Origin: Acerihabitans arboris
GTDB taxonomy: Bacteria > Pseudomonadota > Gammaproteobacteria > Enterobacterales > Enterobacteriaceae
Direction of reading: 5' to 3'
Assembly (NCBI RefSeq): GCF_010131535.1
Contig: NZ_WUBS01000018.1
Location: forward strand, 1-64,000
Length of the DNA stretch: 64,000 nucleotides
Numbering within the stretch: the stretch's first letter is position 1; every line of letters starts with the position of its first letter. Below the pieces are notes generated by a model. That model did no database searches. It was not told where the DNA came from and saw only the letters and a list, made by a program, of their open reading frames with translations. This document shows, one piece after another, positions 25,640-35,782 of the stretch. The translations under genes were made by a program, and so were the position numbers.

Positions 25640-28600
25640 GTCGTTTCCGGCTTATCGACAACGGGCCGGCTGTGGCGCGACAGGCGGTCAAACAGCAGAT
25701 AAATCACCGGCGTGGTGAACAGCGTCAACACCTGGCTAACCACCAGCCCGCCCACCATACAGATCCCCAGCGGACGGCGCAGCTCCGCGCCGACCCCGGT
25801 GCTGAACATCAGCGGCAACGCGCCGAACAGCGCGGCCAGGGTCGTCATCAGGATCGGCCGGAAACGCAGCAGGCATGCCTGGAAAATGGCGTCGTAAGGC
25901 GTCATGCCCTTTTCCCGCTCGGCGGCCAGCGCAAAATCGATCATCATGATGGCGTTCTTCTTGACGATGCCGATCAGCAGGATAATGCCGATGATGGCAA
26001 TCACATCCAGCTCGTGGCCGGATATCATAAGCGCCAGCAACGCCCCCACCCCGGCGGTGGGCAGGGTGGACAGGATGGTCACCGGATGGATAAAACTTTC
26101 ATACAGCACGCCCAGCACGATATACACCGCCACGATGGCCGCCGCGATAAGCCACGCGGTGCTGTCGAGCGCCGACTGAAAGGCCAGCGTGCTGCCCTGG
26201 AAACGGGTGGCGACGCTGTCCGGCACATCCAGGTCCTGCTCGGCCTGGTTTATGGCCTGCACCGCCTCGCCCAGCGAATAGCCGGGCGCCAGGTTAAACG
26301 AGACGGTGGCGGCGGGAAACTGCTCGAGATGGTTTATGGATAACGCGCCGAGGCGCTGTTGCACGCTGCTGATGGCGCTGAGCGGCACCATGTTGCCGTC
26401 GCTGCCCTTGATGCGGATATTGTCGAGCGCCGCCATTCCGGAGAGCTGGTCGGTATCCTGTTCCAGCACCACCCGGTACTGGTTGGCCTGGGTGTAGATG
26501 GTGGAAATCAGCCGCTGGCCGAAGGCGTTGTACAGCGCGTTGTCCACATCCGACATGCTGATGCCCAGCCGGCTGGCGCTGTCGCGGTCGACCTTGATAT
26601 AGGCCTCCAGCCCGCGATCCTGCAAATCACTGCTCACATCGCGCAGCTGCGGCAGGCTTTGCAAACGGGACAGCAGCGGCGGTATCCATTTGCCCAGATC
26701 GTCCAGGGACAGGGATTGCAGCGTGAACTGATACTGGGTATGGCTGAGCTGGGTATCGATGGTGAGGTCCTGCACCGGCTGCAGATACAGCCGGATGCCG
26801 GTCAGACCGGCGGTCGCCCGCTGCAAACGCGCGATCACCACGCCGATCCGGTCCTGCCGCTGGTCCAGGGGTTTAAGGTTAATCTGCAGCCGTCCGCTGT
26901 TCAGCGTGGCGTTGGTGCCGTCCACGCCAATCAGCGAGGAGACGCTGCGTACCGCCGGATCGCGCATGATCACCGACAGCACTTCCTGCTGGCGCTGCGC
27001 CATATTGCTGAACGACACGCTTTGCGCCGCCTGTACCGTGCCCTGGATAACGCTGTTGTCCTGGGTGGGGAAAAAGCCTTTCGGGATCGCCAGGTACAGG
27101 ATAATGGTCAGCGCCAGCATGGACATCGCCACCGCCAGCGTCAGCCAGGGGTGGAACAGCACCTTGCGCAGCAAGCCTCCGTAGCCGGCCACCACCCGTT
27201 CGAAAATACGTTCGCTGGCGCGGGTAAAACGATTCTGGCGGCGCAGGGATTCGTAGCTTAACATCCGCGCGCACATCATCGGCGTCAGGGTCAGCGACAC
27301 CACCGCCGAAATCAGGATGGCTATCGCCAGCGTCACCGCGAATTCCCGGAACAGCCGCCCGACGATATCGCCCATGAACAGCAGCGGGATAAGCACCGCG
27401 ATTAACGACACGGTCAGGGAAATAATGGTAAAGCCGATTTCGCCGGCGCCCTTCAGCGCCGCCGCCGGCGGTTTTTCCCCCTGCTCGATATAGCGGGAGA
27501 TATTTTCGATCACCACTATGGCGTCATCCACCACAAAACCGGTGGCGATGGTCAGCGCCATCAGGGTCAGGTTGTTGATGGAAAATCCAAGCAGGTACAT
27601 CACCGCAAAGGTGCCCACCAGCGACAGCGGCACGGCGACGGCCGGGATAATGGTGGCGGCGGCGTTGCGCAGGAACAGGTAAATCACCATCACCACCAGC
27701 GCAATGGACAGCAGCAGTTCGAACTGCACGTCGCTGACCGAGGCGCGGATATTGTCGGTACGATCGGCCAGCAGCGAGACGGTGACCGACTTCGGCAGGC
27801 TGGCGGTCAAGGACGGCAGCAGGGCGCGGATGCTGTCGGCGGTGGCAATGACGTTGGCGCCGGGCTGGCGCTGGATATTCATCACGATGGCCGGCTGGCG
27901 GTTGGCCCAGGCGCCCAGGCGGTTGTTCTCGGCGCCCTGTTCGATGGTCGCCACATCGCGCAGCCGCACCGGCGCGCCGTTTTGCCAGCTGACGATTAGC
28001 TGGCGGTAATCCTCGGCGGATTTCATCTGATCGTTGGCCGACAGGGTCACCGAGCGTTCGGGCCCGTCCAGGCTGCCCTTGGCGGAGTTGACGTTGGCGG
28101 CGTCGATGGCGGTGCGCACGCTTTCGCTGTCCAGGCCATAGGCCGCCAGCGCGGGGGCGTTAAGCTTGACCCGCACCGCCGGGCGCTGGCCGCCGGAAAT
28201 CGAGACCAGGCCCACGCCGCTCACCTGGGAAATCTTTTGCGCCACCCGGGTCTCCACCATGTCCTGCACCTGGATCATCGCCATGGACGTCGAGGTGACC
28301 GCCAGCGTCATGATCGGCGGATCGGCCGGGTTGACCTTGCTGTAAACCGGTGGATTGGGCAGATCGTCCGGCAGCAGGTTGGTGGCGTTATTGATGGCCG
28401 CCTGCACTTCCTGCTCGGCCACGTCCAGCGGCAGCGACAGCTGGAACTGCAGCGTGACCACCGACGCGCCGCCCGAGCTTTGGGACGCCATTTGCTTTAA
28501 TCCCGACATCTGGCCGAACTGCCGCTCCAGCGGCGCGGTGATGGCGGAGGTGACGACATCCGGGCTGGCGCCGGGATACAGGGTCACCACCTGGATGGTC

Positions 28601-28755
28601 GGGTAGTCCACCTCGGGCAGCGCCGACACCGGCAACGTCCGGTAGCCGAGGATGCCGGCCAGCAGGATGGCGATCATCAAAAGCGTGGTGGCGACCGGCC
28701 GCATGATAAACAGGCGCGAGGGACCGCCGTTATGGCTGGACGGCAACACTTCCAT
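25636..28755 (-). CDS. mdtB: RND multidrug efflux subunit MdtB
   Basis: This is the second RND subunit, 1039 residues, typical length. After a short cytoplasmic lead ([20 protein letters not shown]) come TM1, the large loop, and TM4 with [20 protein letters not shown] holding the conserved Asp pair. The mirrored second half ends in [16 protein letters not shown]. MdtB and MdtC share the same plan and come from a duplication. MdtB is thought to do most of the proton translocation in the B2C complex. The start overlaps the mdtA stop (TGATG), so all subunits are coupled. Confidence 0.95.
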   Translation of the reverse strand: MEVLPSSHNGGPSRLFIMRPVATTLLMIAILLAGILGYRTLPVSALPEVDYPTIQVVTLYPGASPDVVTSAITAPLERQFGQMSGLKQMASQSSGGASVVTLQFQLSLPLDVAEQEVQAAINNATNLLPDDLPNPPVYSKVNPADPPIMTLAVTSTSMAMIQVQDMVETRVAQKISQVSGVGLVSISGGQRPAVRVKLNAPALAAYGLDSESVRTAIDAANVNSAKGSLDGPERSVTLSANDQMKSAEDYRQLIVSWQNGAPVRLRDVATIEQGAENNRLGAWANRQPAIVMNIQRQPGANVIATADSIRALLPSLTASLPKSVTVSLLADRTDNIRASVSDVQFELLLSIALVVMVIYLFLRNAAATIIPAVAVPLSLVGTFAVMYLLGFSINNLTLMALTIATGFVVDDAIVVIENISRYIEQGEKPPAAALKGAGEIGFTIISLTVSLIAVLIPLLFMGDIVGRLFREFAVTLAIAILISAVVSLTLTPMMCARMLSYESLRRQNRFTRASERIFERVVAGYGGLLRKVLFHPWLTLAVAMSMLALTIILYLAIPKGFFPTQDNSVIQGTVQAAQSVSFSNMAQRQQEVLSVIMRDPAVRSVSSLIGVDGTNATLNSGRLQINLKPLDQRQDRIGVVIARLQRATAGLTGIRLYLQPVQDLTIDTQLSHTQYQFTLQSLSLDDLGKWIPPLLSRLQSLPQLRDVSSDLQDRGLEAYIKVDRDSASRLGISMSDVDNALYNAFGQRLISTIYTQANQYRVVLEQDTDQLSGMAALDNIRIKGSDGNMVPLSAISSVQQRLGALSINHLEQFPAATVSFNLAPGYSLGEAVQAINQAEQDLDVPDSVATRFQGSTLAFQSALDSTAWLIAAAIVAVYIVLGVLYESFIHPVTILSTLPTAGVGALLALMISGHELDVIAIIGIILLIGIVKKNAIMMIDFALAAEREKGMTPYDAIFQACLLRFRPILMTTLAALFGALPLMFSTGVGAELRRPLGICMVGGLVVSQVLTLFTTPVIYLLFDRLSRHSRPVVDKPETT

Positions 28756-30011
28756 CAGGATTTTTCCCCACGGCGCTCAGGGGAGCGGACGACGGCGGGC
28801 TGCGTGCTGGCGGGGGCGATAACCTCCACCCTGGTCCCTTCGGTAAGCCGGTCGACGCCGTCGGTAACCACCCGCTGTCCCGCCTGCAAACCGGCGGTGA
28901 TCACCACCTGCTGGCTGTTTTCCATGCCGGTGGTTACCCGATGCTGGCTGACCTGGTTTTCATCGTTCAGCACCCAGACAAAGTGGCCGTCGTTGCTCAT
29001 CTGCACCGCGGCCGGCGGGATCACCACCGCGTTTTGCAGGGTGGCCACCTTCATGCGGACATTAACAAACTGATTGGGAAACAGGCTGTCGTCGGTATTG
29101 TCAAAACGGCCCTTCAGCTTAACCGTGCCGGTGGCGGCGTCGATTTGATTATCCAGGCTGAGCAGCGCGCCCTCGGCCAGCTTGGTTTTATTGGTGCGAT
29201 CCCACACCTCGACCAAGGGCGCGTTACCGGTTTTCTGCGCGGCGATAACGCTTGGGATCTCGCTTTCCGGCAGCGTAAACAGCACATCGATCGGCCGCGT
29301 TTGGGTCAGCAGCACAATCCCGGTGGTATCGCCGCTGGTAATATAATTGCCCACGTCCACCTGGCGCAGGCCGACCCGCCCGTCCATCGGCGCGGTGATG
29401 CGGCTATAGGCCAGCTGCAGTTCGGCGCTGGCCACCGCCGCCTGATCCACCTGCACCGTGCCCTCGGCCTCGCGCACCAATGATTGCTGCGTGTCGAGCT
29501 GTTGACGGGAGACCAGGCTGGTTTTGACCAGCTGCCGGTAGCGGGCGATATCCTGCCGGGCGTTGGCGAGGGTAGCCTGGTCTTTCGCCAGTTGGCCCTT
29601 GGCCTGCAGCAGCGCCACCTCAAACGGACGGGGATCGATCTCCGCCAGCAACGCGCCCGCCTTGACCCATTGGCCCTCGGCGAAATGCAGCGCCATCAGC
29701 TGGCCGTCCACCCGGCTCTTCACGGTCACGGTGCCGGCGGCGGTCACGGTGCCCAGGCCCGTAACAAAACGCGGCACCGATTTAGCCTGCGCGATGGCGG
29801 CCTGGACCGGCGACAATGCCTGGTTGTGACGGCCCGGGCGACTGCCGCCGCGACGGCCGGCCTCGGGGCGTTCGCCGCCGGAACGGGCGGCGCCGGCGGG
29901 TTCGGCGACGGTTTGTCCCTTGCCCTGCCGCCAAAGGAAAAACGCGCCGATAAGGATTATCAGCAGCGCCGCTATCAGGAGCAATAAGCGTCCATTGCGT
30001 TTACCCTTCAT
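28755..30011 (-). CDS. mdtA: Membrane fusion protein MdtA
   Basis: MdtA is the periplasmic adaptor between the MdtBC pump and TolC. From the ATG at 30009-30011 (MKGKRN) it has 418 residues: an N-terminal membrane anchor ([19 protein letters not shown]), a Pro/Gly/Arg-rich linker, the lipoyl half [20 protein letters not shown], and an alpha-hairpin region ([20 protein letters not shown]). It then continues with the second lipoyl and beta-barrel parts [24 protein letters not shown] six codons upstream is in frame but less likely. It is the first gene of mdtABCD-baeSR. Confidence 0.93.
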   Translation of the reverse strand: MKGKRNGRLLLLIAALLIILIGAFFLWRQGKGQTVAEPAGAARSGGERPEAGRRGGSRPGRHNQALSPVQAAIAQAKSVPRFVTGLGTVTAAGTVTVKSRVDGQLMALHFAEGQWVKAGALLAEIDPRPFEVALLQAKGQLAKDQATLANARQDIARYRQLVKTSLVSRQQLDTQQSLVREAEGTVQVDQAAVASAELQLAYSRITAPMDGRVGLRQVDVGNYITSGDTTGIVLLTQTRPIDVLFTLPESEIPSVIAAQKTGNAPLVEVWDRTNKTKLAEGALLSLDNQIDAATGTVKLKGRFDNTDDSLFPNQFVNVRMKVATLQNAVVIPPAAVQMSNDGHFVWVLNDENQVSQHRVTTGMENSQQVVITAGLQAGQRVVTDGVDRLTEGTRVEVIAPASTQPAVVRSPERRGEKS

Positions 30012-30106
30012 CAATCGATATACCTGCAATCATACGGACAGGGCATCAGAATCGCACGTCCCTGCATAAAGGAGAATGATATATCCAGTTTAGACAAAAA
30101 AGCGCG

Positions 30107-30124
30107 GTTAAAAATGGAGGAACT
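30107..30124 (-). promoter_or_regulatory. Possible BaeR box upstream of mdtA
   Basis: Read on the minus strand, AGTTCCTCCATTTTTAAC matches 12 of 18 positions of the published BaeR box (TTTTTCTCCATDATTGGC), including the central CTCCAT. It lies about 95 bases before the mdtA start. The match is moderate, so the site is only a candidate. Confidence 0.35.
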
Positions 30125-30200
30125 GTGGAGGTATTGTCAGGGAGTGTCGCTTTGGTACGAAAATTGCCCCGAAACGCCATGTCCGGGGCGGGAGCGCTTA

Positions 30201-30983
30201 TCAGTTGGCCGCCGACACATCGATATCGCCGAAATATTTCTTCGCCAGGGTGCCGATCGTCCCCTGGGCTTTCACCTTGGCGATGGCGTCGTCCAGCTGT
30301 TTTTTCAGGACGTCGTCGCCTTTGCGGATACCGAAGGCGATGCCGCTGCCGAGGATGGCGTCATCGCTGACCGCGGGTCCGCTAAACGCGAAACCCTTGC
30401 CCTGCGGCTGCGACAGGAAACCGGACTGCCCGGCCGGCGCCAGCACCAGCGTGCCGTCCAGGCGACCCGAGGTCAGGTCCATATAAACCTGGTTCTGATC
30501 CTGGTAGGCCACCACGTTCACGCCTTTGCCGGCCCAGTGGGCGTTGGCATAGGATTCCTGGATCGATCCCTGCAATACGCCGACGCTTTTGCCTTTCAGC
30601 GATTCAGGGGTCGGCTGCAGTCCGGCGCCGGCGCGGGCGATCAGTTTAGTGGGCACCCGGTAAATCACCTGGGTGAAATCAATCGCCTGGCGGCGCTTTT
30701 CCGTGACATTCATCGCCGAGTTGATGGCGTCGAATTTGCGCCCTTGCAACGCCGGGATCAAGCCGTCAAAAGAGGTATCCAGCCATTCGCATTTTACCCC
30801 GGCGGCCTGGCATACGGCATTGCCCAGATCGATATCAAAGCCCTGCAGTTCCCCGGTGGGCGATTTGGATTCAAACGGTGGGTAGAGCGCTTCCAGGCCG
30901 AAGCGGATTTTGCCCTCGTCCGCCATGGCCGGTATCGCGGCCATGCCGCACATAAACAGTAATAGGGTGGCTATTTTTTTCAT
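30201..30983 (-). CDS. Periplasmic amino-acid-binding protein (HisJ/ArgT-type)
   Basis: From the ATG at 30981-30983 the product has 260 residues, with a signal peptide (MKKIATLLLFMCGMAAIPAMA) cleaved before DEGKIRFG. The mature part shows the family-3 solute-binding pattern: ALYPPFESKSPTGELQGFDI near 33-52, CEWLDTSFDGLIPALQGRKF near 71-90, AINSAMNVTEKRRQAIDFTQ near 92-111, and a C-terminal DAIAKVKAQGTIGTLAKKYF. It should bind a basic or polar amino acid. No permease or ATPase gene is adjacent, so it must use a transporter encoded elsewhere. It follows the aminotransferase gene by 68 bases on the same strand, suggesting a shared transcript. Confidence 0.82.
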   Translation of the reverse strand: MKKIATLLLFMCGMAAIPAMADEGKIRFGLEALYPPFESKSPTGELQGFDIDLGNAVCQAAGVKCEWLDTSFDGLIPALQGRKFDAINSAMNVTEKRRQAIDFTQVIYRVPTKLIARAGAGLQPTPESLKGKSVGVLQGSIQESYANAHWAGKGVNVVAYQDQNQVYMDLTSGRLDGTLVLAPAGQSGFLSQPQGKGFAFSGPAVSDDAILGSGIAFGIRKGDDVLKKQLDDAIAKVKAQGTIGTLAKKYFGDIDVSAAN

Positions 30984-31051
30984 TGCGTGTCCCGTCATAG
31001 GTAGATAAAAACGACATAAAAAACGGCGATCGGGGTCGCCCATGGCCCGGC

Positions 31052-32215
31052 CTACTCCGGCCGCCATGCGCAGAGCCTGCGCGCGCCTTCAAGCAACGTC
31101 TGTTCATCCTTGGCGAAACTCAGCCTGATCATCCCGGTATCGGCGCCGTCGTGGTAAAACGCCGACAGGGGTATGGATGAGACTTTGGCATCGCGGATTA
31201 ATTTTATAACCATATCGTTATCGCTGTCCGCCGAGAAATGACTAAACTGCGCCAGCAGGAAAAAGCTGCCGCCGCTGGGCAGCAGTTTAAACGGCGAATC
31301 CCGCAGGGCAGTGGCCAATATATCGCGCTTTTGCTGATAAAAAGCCGACAGGCCGAGATAACTTTCCGGCCGGGTCAACGCCTCGGCAAAGGCATATTGC
31401 ATCGGCGTATCGGCGGCAAAGACCATGAACTGGTGCACCTTGCGGATTTCCAGCATCAGTTCGGCCGGCGCCAGGCAATAGCCCACGCGCCAGCCGGTGA
31501 CGCTGTAGGTTTTACCGAAGGACGACACCACCACGCTGCGCTCGGCCAGCGCGGGATACGCAGCCATGCTGCGGTGGGGAACGCCGTCAAACACCACATG
31601 CTCATATACTTCGTCCGACAGTATCAGGATATCGGTGCCGGCGGTCAGGGCGGTAAGCCGCTGGATATCCTGTTCGCCGAATACCATCCCGGTGGGATTA
31701 TGCGGGCTGTTGACGATAATCATGCGGGTGCGCGGGGTAACTGCCGCGGCCACCGCGTCCCAATCGATACGGTAGTTTTCGAGCGACATTTTCACCGGCA
31801 CCGGCACCGCGCCCTGCAAACGCGCGATGGGGGAATAGCTGTCGAACGCCGGTTCAAAATAGATCACCTCGTCGCCCGGATGCACCAGGGCGCTGATGGC
31901 GCTGTAAAGCCCCTGGCTGGCGCTGGCGAGAATGGTGATTTCGCTTTCCGGGTCGTACCGGCCGCCGTACAGGCGCGCCACTTTATCCGCCAGCGCCTCG
32001 CGCAGAGCCGGCAGGCCGGGCATTGGCGCATATTGGTTATGTCCGGCGCGCATGGCTCTCGCGGTGCTGTCTATCAACAGCGGATCGCAGTCAAAGCTCG
32101 GCGCCCCCGATGAAAGATTAAGGGCCTGGTGTTCGGCGCTCAGCTGTCCGATAGTGGTGAAAATAGTGGTGCCGACATCGGGCAACTTAGAGCGGGGCGG
32201 AATAACGCTCTGCAT
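31052..32215 (-). CDS. PLP-dependent aminotransferase, YbdL (methionine aminotransferase)-like
   Basis: The 387-residue protein, started at the ATG at 32213-32215 behind a GGAGGAAG site, is a fold-type I class I/II aminotransferase. It has SKLPDVGTTIFTTIGQL at the start, QYAPMPGLPALREALA near 56-71, SPHNPTGMV near 168-176, the DEVYEH segment and the PLP-lysine stretch SSFGKTYSVTGWRVGYC. The pattern is that of E. coli YbdL, which prefers methionine, histidine and phenylalanine with 2-oxo acids. It is divergent from a lysR gene and is followed by an amino-acid-binding protein gene, so the group may sense, import and transaminate an amino acid (inference). Confidence 0.85.
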   Translation of the reverse strand: MQSVIPPRSKLPDVGTTIFTTIGQLSAEHQALNLSSGAPSFDCDPLLIDSTARAMRAGHNQYAPMPGLPALREALADKVARLYGGRYDPESEITILASASQGLYSAISALVHPGDEVIYFEPAFDSYSPIARLQGAVPVPVKMSLENYRIDWDAVAAAVTPRTRMIIVNSPHNPTGMVFGEQDIQRLTALTAGTDILILSDEVYEHVVFDGVPHRSMAAYPALAERSVVVSSFGKTYSVTGWRVGYCLAPAELMLEIRKVHQFMVFAADTPMQYAFAEALTRPESYLGLSAFYQQKRDILATALRDSPFKLLPSGGSFFLLAQFSHFSADSDNDMVIKLIRDAKVSSIPLSAFYHDGADTGMIRLSFAKDEQTLLEGARRLCAWRPE

Positions 32216-32477
32216 GGGTAACTTCCTCCGGGTGCGGTTAAAACGGCATAAAACCGTGACACTTGTGGCTAAATGAATAATGATTAAGCAACATATCCGT
32301 CGCGACGACAACCGATCCTTTATCATAGATGCCATGATCCTGAAACATGGCCGCGGCAAGGGAAGGACATCGAGACGGCAACCTTGCCGCCCGCGTCAGC
32401 GGGATAACCGGCAATCCGGACCAGGGAGCCCTGCCCGTGGACGCACTCTTTATCCTCTGCCCGCCCGGGGCGGCGAC
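32216..32477. promoter_or_regulatory. Divergent promoter region between aminotransferase and lysR
   Basis: The 262-base gap separates two divergent starts. LysR proteins normally bind T-N11-A type sites in such gaps and regulate both genes. AT-rich dyad material lies around 32255-32300, but I cannot single out one box. Confidence 0.4.
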
Positions 32478-33410
32478 ATGAATCCGCTGCCCTCGCTGGA
32501 TGTGCTGAAAACCTTTATCGTCGTCGCGGAGCGGCTGAATTTTACCCATGCCGCCCGGCATATGCATCTTACCCAGGGGGCCGTCAGCCGCCAGATAGCC
32601 GGGCTGGAACAGCATCTGGGCTGCGCGCTGTTTATCCGCCAGGCGCGGGGGCTGGCCCTGACCGAACCGGGCCTGGCCCTGCTGGCGCCGTTGCAGCAGG
32701 CGATGGGGCAAATCGACTCGACGCTGGCCCTCGCCGGCCGACCGGCGGGCACCCTGCGGGTTAAGTGCCCAACCTGCGCCATGCGCTGGCTGTTGCCCCG
32801 CATTATCCAACTGCAGAACCAGCATCCTGAAATCGATATCGCCCTGACCACCGCCATTTCCCATGGGGTCAATTTCGCCAGCGAACATTTTGACGCGGCG
32901 GTGGTATTCGGCCGGCCGGACAATAAACGGGTACAGACCACCCATCTGTTCGATGAGGTGCTCACGCCGGTCTGCATACCGGAATTATGGCGCGGGCAGG
33001 GTGACGCCGTCGCCCGGCTGGCCGATAAAACCCTGCTCCATCCCACCCGCGATCGCCGCGATTGGCTGTTATGGCTGAGGACGGCCGGCTGCGACGCGCC
33101 GCCGCCGACCAAGGCCCAGCATTTCGATACGCTGGATTTAGCCATGACGGCGGCCCTGCAAGGGTATGGCATCGCCATGGGCGATCTTTGCCTGCTGGAG
33201 TTCGACCTGCAGGCCCGGCGCCTGATAGCGCCTTTTCCCCTGTGCATACAAAGCGGCGCGTCCTATTATTTGATCCATCCCGAACAGAAAGTGCTGTCGC
33301 CGCCGCTGGTGCTGTTCAAGCACTGGCTGGAACGGGAGGCGCGTGACAGCCGGCAAAGGCTGGCGCTAAACCTGGGGAATGCTAAGGTAGTTAATCTGGC
33401 AAGGCGCTAA
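32478..33410 (+). CDS. LysR-family transcriptional regulator
   Basis: Started at the ATG at 32478 (MNPLPSLDVL), the 310-residue protein has the N-terminal LysR helix-turn-helix: FIVVAERLNFTHAARHMHLT and QGAVSRQIAGLEQHLGCALF. A linker helix and a periplasmic-binding-fold effector domain follow, opening at TLRVKCPTCAMRWLLPRI near 91-108. The GcvA-like branch is suggested by this WLLPRI pattern. It probably controls the divergent aminotransferase/binding-protein pair, and less surely the aldo/keto reductase 23 bases downstream. Confidence 0.85.
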   Translation: MNPLPSLDVLKTFIVVAERLNFTHAARHMHLTQGAVSRQIAGLEQHLGCALFIRQARGLALTEPGLALLAPLQQAMGQIDSTLALAGRPAGTLRVKCPTCAMRWLLPRIIQLQNQHPEIDIALTTAISHGVNFASEHFDAAVVFGRPDNKRVQTTHLFDEVLTPVCIPELWRGQGDAVARLADKTLLHPTRDRRDWLLWLRTAGCDAPPPTKAQHFDTLDLAMTAALQGYGIAMGDLCLLEFDLQARRLIAPFPLCIQSGASYYLIHPEQKVLSPPLVLFKHWLEREARDSRQRLALNLGNAKVVNLARR

Positions 33411-33433
33411 AGCTATAGCAACAAGAAGAGGAC

Positions 33434-34396
33434 ATGACAATGGAAACAAGAACCTTGGGTCGTTCCGGAATTACCGTTCCACCGCTGACCTTCGGCGGCA
33501 ATGTGTTTGGCTGGACTATCGACAGGCAGACGTCCTTCGGGATGCTTGACGCGCTGGTGGAGCGCAGGCTGAATTTCATCGATACGGCCGATGTGTATTC
33601 GGCCTGGGTAGACGGCAACCAGGGCGGCGAATCCGAAACCATTATCGGCGACTGGCTGAAAAAAAGCGGCAGGCGTGATGAGATGATTATCGCCACCAAG
33701 GTGGGCAAGCCCATGGGCGGCGATAAAAAAGGCCTGTCGGCGGGCTATATCAAACGCGCGGTGGAGGATTCGCTTAGACGCCTGCAAACCGACTATATCG
33801 ATTTGTACCAATCCCACGACGATGATCAATCCGTGCCGCTGGAAGAGACCCTGGCCGCGTTTGACGCGTTGATCAACGAGGGCAAGGTACGGGCCATCGG
33901 CGCGTCGAACTACGCAGGCCCGCGGCTGGCGGAGGCGCTACGCATCAGCGAGCAGAACGGCCTGGCGCGCTATGAGACGCTGCAACCTAAGTACAACCTC
34001 TACGATCGCCAGGAATATGAGCAAAACCTGGCGCCGGTGGTCACCGCGCACGGCGTGGGCGTTATCAACTTCTACGCGCTGGCCAGCGGCTTCCTGACCG
34101 GTAAATACCGTGGCCGCGAGGATGCCGCTAAAAGCCGGCGCGGTAACAGCGTGGTTGAAGCCTATCTCAACGATCGCGGCATTCGCATACTGCATACCCT
34201 GGACGCGGTCAGCGAGCAGCACCGGGTTACGCCGACCCAGGTGGCGCTGGCCTGGCTATTGAAACGTCCCGGCATCACGGCGCCCATCGCCAGCGCCACG
34301 TCGGTGGAGCAACTGGACGAACTGGTAAAAGCGCTCGCTCTGCGGCTAAGCGACGAGGATTACAGGCAATTGGACGAAGCCAGCGCCTGGAAATAA
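33434..34396 (+). CDS. Aldo/keto reductase
   Basis: This 320-residue NADPH-dependent oxidoreductase of the AKR family shows the catalytic tetrad: Asp and Tyr in FIDTADVYSAW (near 51-61), Lys in IIATKVGKPM and His in DLYQSHDDD (near 123-131). Further typical parts are VRAIGASNYAG near 154-164, the YNLYDR segment near 190 and the cofactor-binding tail (PIASATSVEQLDELVKAL). It belongs to the YajO/Tas-like branch. The substrate is unknown. It starts 23 bases after the lysR stop, behind AAGAGGAC, so the two are probably co-transcribed. Confidence 0.85.
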   Translation: MTMETRTLGRSGITVPPLTFGGNVFGWTIDRQTSFGMLDALVERRLNFIDTADVYSAWVDGNQGGESETIIGDWLKKSGRRDEMIIATKVGKPMGGDKKGLSAGYIKRAVEDSLRRLQTDYIDLYQSHDDDQSVPLEETLAAFDALINEGKVRAIGASNYAGPRLAEALRISEQNGLARYETLQPKYNLYDRQEYEQNLAPVVTAHGVGVINFYALASGFLTGKYRGREDAAKSRRGNSVVEAYLNDRGIRILHTLDAVSEQHRVTPTQVALAWLLKRPGITAPIASATSVEQLDELVKALALRLSDEDYRQLDEASAWK

Positions 34397-34404
34397 CCCT
34401 GACG

Positions 34405-34442
34405 GCGCTCTCGGGCGGCGGCCGACGTCATCCCGGGAGCGC
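34405..34442 (+). terminator. Hairpin after the aldo/keto reductase gene
   Basis: GCGCTCTCGGG (34405-34415) pairs with CCCGGGAGCGC (34432-34442), with one G-U pair, around a 16-base loop. No U-tract follows, so it may be a 3' stabiliser or a weak terminator. Confidence 0.4.
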
Positions 34443-34498
34443 GCCGGCGTAAAGCCGCGCCACGGCGGCAATGTCCTGTTTACGGCAGCGGGGAATAA

Positions 34499-34681
34499 TC
34501 AGAAGGATTTGACCAGCACACCTTTAGCCGGCAGCGCGGTCCCGGTCCTGATCAGGGAATCAAATGATTTTTCGACTTTCACTACCTGTTGGAAAAATTC
34601 CTCCGGCGTCAGGCCGGCGGCTTTGCCGCTCATATAGGCCAATGCTAATTCTTTTGCCTGAAAACGTGAAAAATTATACAT
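34499..34681 (-). CDS. Small hypothetical protein (60 aa)
   Basis: The 60-residue frame begins at an ATG behind GAGGCATAAA. It encodes an amphipathic, largely helical protein (NFSRFQAKELALAYMSGKAA, PEEFFQQVVKVEKSFDSL). There is no signal peptide or membrane segment. The good ribosome binding site and protein-like composition argue that it is real. I do not recognise the family; Lys/Phe-rich helices of this size occur in toxin-related and phage small proteins, but nothing here proves either. Confidence 0.5.
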   Translation of the reverse strand: MYNFSRFQAKELALAYMSGKAAGLTPEEFFQQVVKVEKSFDSLIRTGTALPAKGVLVKSF

Positions 34682-34880
34682 TTTATGCCTCGATTAAAGT
34701 TAATTTTACGCGGAATGCCTGAGCCGAATAAGGGGTTAAAACAGTTATCGACCAGCACCGAAGGGTCATCATTCCCTTGTCGCCAATTAGGGCATACTAC
34801 GTTAATGCCCAATCTTTGATAGCTGCTTTTATAGATGGATTCGATAGCTGAAAGTTAACTTTTTAGCGAGGTTCCCGCTT
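34682..34880. other. Intergenic stretch, no gene seen
   Basis: About 200 bases of AT-rich sequence that marks the left border of the low-GC segment leading to the giant toxin-like gene. No RNA or regulatory motif is clear. Confidence 0.4.
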
Positions 34881-35129
34881 TTATCGGCCGGGGACTAGCG
34901 GTGCTTTTGCTATTATGCGCAGCGTGGAGGCGGGGTGCAGTTTAAGGCGATGGGGGGGACGCACCGGCCTGGCGACTAATTCCCCGCCGCAGTTGGGACA
35001 ACGGTTATCAAGATGGTTTTCGGCGCAGCCGGCGCAGAAGGTGCATTCATAGGAGCATATGCGGGCCTGATGGCTTTCGGCGGGTAAATCGCAATCACAA
35101 CGTTCGCAGTTCGGGCGTAATTCCAGCAT
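34881..35129 (-). CDS. Cysteine-rich DUF1272 protein
   Basis: This 82-residue protein starts at the ATG at 35127-35129 (GGGAGAAAG upstream). It opens with LELRPNCERCDCDLPAESH and ARICSYECTFCAGCAENHL, and continues with CPNCGGELVARPVRPP. The paired CxxC-type motifs (ten cysteines in the first 50 residues) indicate a small zinc-binding fold, matching DUF1272. The C-terminal third is basic and without cysteines. The function of the family is unknown. It is a single gene, convergent with nothing and divergent from the GNAT gene at 35275. Confidence 0.8.
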   Translation of the reverse strand: MLELRPNCERCDCDLPAESHQARICSYECTFCAGCAENHLDNRCPNCGGELVARPVRPPHRLKLHPASTLRIIAKAPLVPGR

Positions 35130-35274
35130 CACTTTCTCCCGGCAAGATTATTCAAGGCACCTTGTGATTTTTAGCAAAATATATTTATATAGTACAGGTC
35201 AAAAGCGGCCAATGTCAGGTACATTCCGGGACAGATATAGTGGCATCAGGTTAATTTCCTAAAGGTGGGGTTGA

Positions 35275-35772
35275 ATGGATATCCGTAATATCGAGGAAGC
35301 TGATTTTACCGGAATTTGCCGCTGGTTTACCTCGGAAAAAGAGCTGGCGCAGTGGGGTGGCCCACTGCCGCGTTTCCCCCTGGACCCGCCGCAATTAGCC
35401 GAAATGCTCGCCGAATCGGCCGGCGCGCCGCCCCGCAGGTGGCTGTTTTGCGCCGGGCCGCCGGGCGCGGCCACCGCTCATGCCCAGGTAACCTTTGACT
35501 GGCGTAACGGCGTGGCCCTGCTGGGGCGGGTAGCCGTTAACCCGGAACAGCGGGGGCAGGGGATTGCCGTCCCCTTCCTGACCCGGATAATCGAGCTGGT
35601 ATTCGCCTTGCCTGCTATTGAACGTCTGGAGTTGAATGTCTACACCTTTAACCAGGCGGCTATCCATACCTACGAAAAACTGGGTTTTATCCGTGAAGGC
35701 GTACGCCGCAGCTCGGTGAAAGTGGGCCAGCAGCGCTGGGATACCGCCATGTACGCTATGCTGCGGTCGTGA
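35275..35772 (+). CDS. GNAT-family N-acetyltransferase
   Basis: The 165-residue GNAT protein has MDIRNIEEADFTGICRWFTS at the start, the beta4 strand ALLGRVAVNPEQRGQGIAVP with the acetyl-CoA loop QRGQGI near 96-101, and the motif B end LNVYTFNQAAIHTYEKLGF then REGVRRSS. This is the RimJ/RimL-like pattern, which acetylates N-termini or small amines. The substrate is unknown. It is tail to tail with the giant gene, ten bases apart. Confidence 0.8.
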   Translation: MDIRNIEEADFTGICRWFTSEKELAQWGGPLPRFPLDPPQLAEMLAESAGAPPRRWLFCAGPPGAATAHAQVTFDWRNGVALLGRVAVNPEQRGQGIAVPFLTRIIELVFALPAIERLELNVYTFNQAAIHTYEKLGFIREGVRRSSVKVGQQRWDTAMYAMLRS

Positions 35773-35782
35773 CTCCCGGTGC

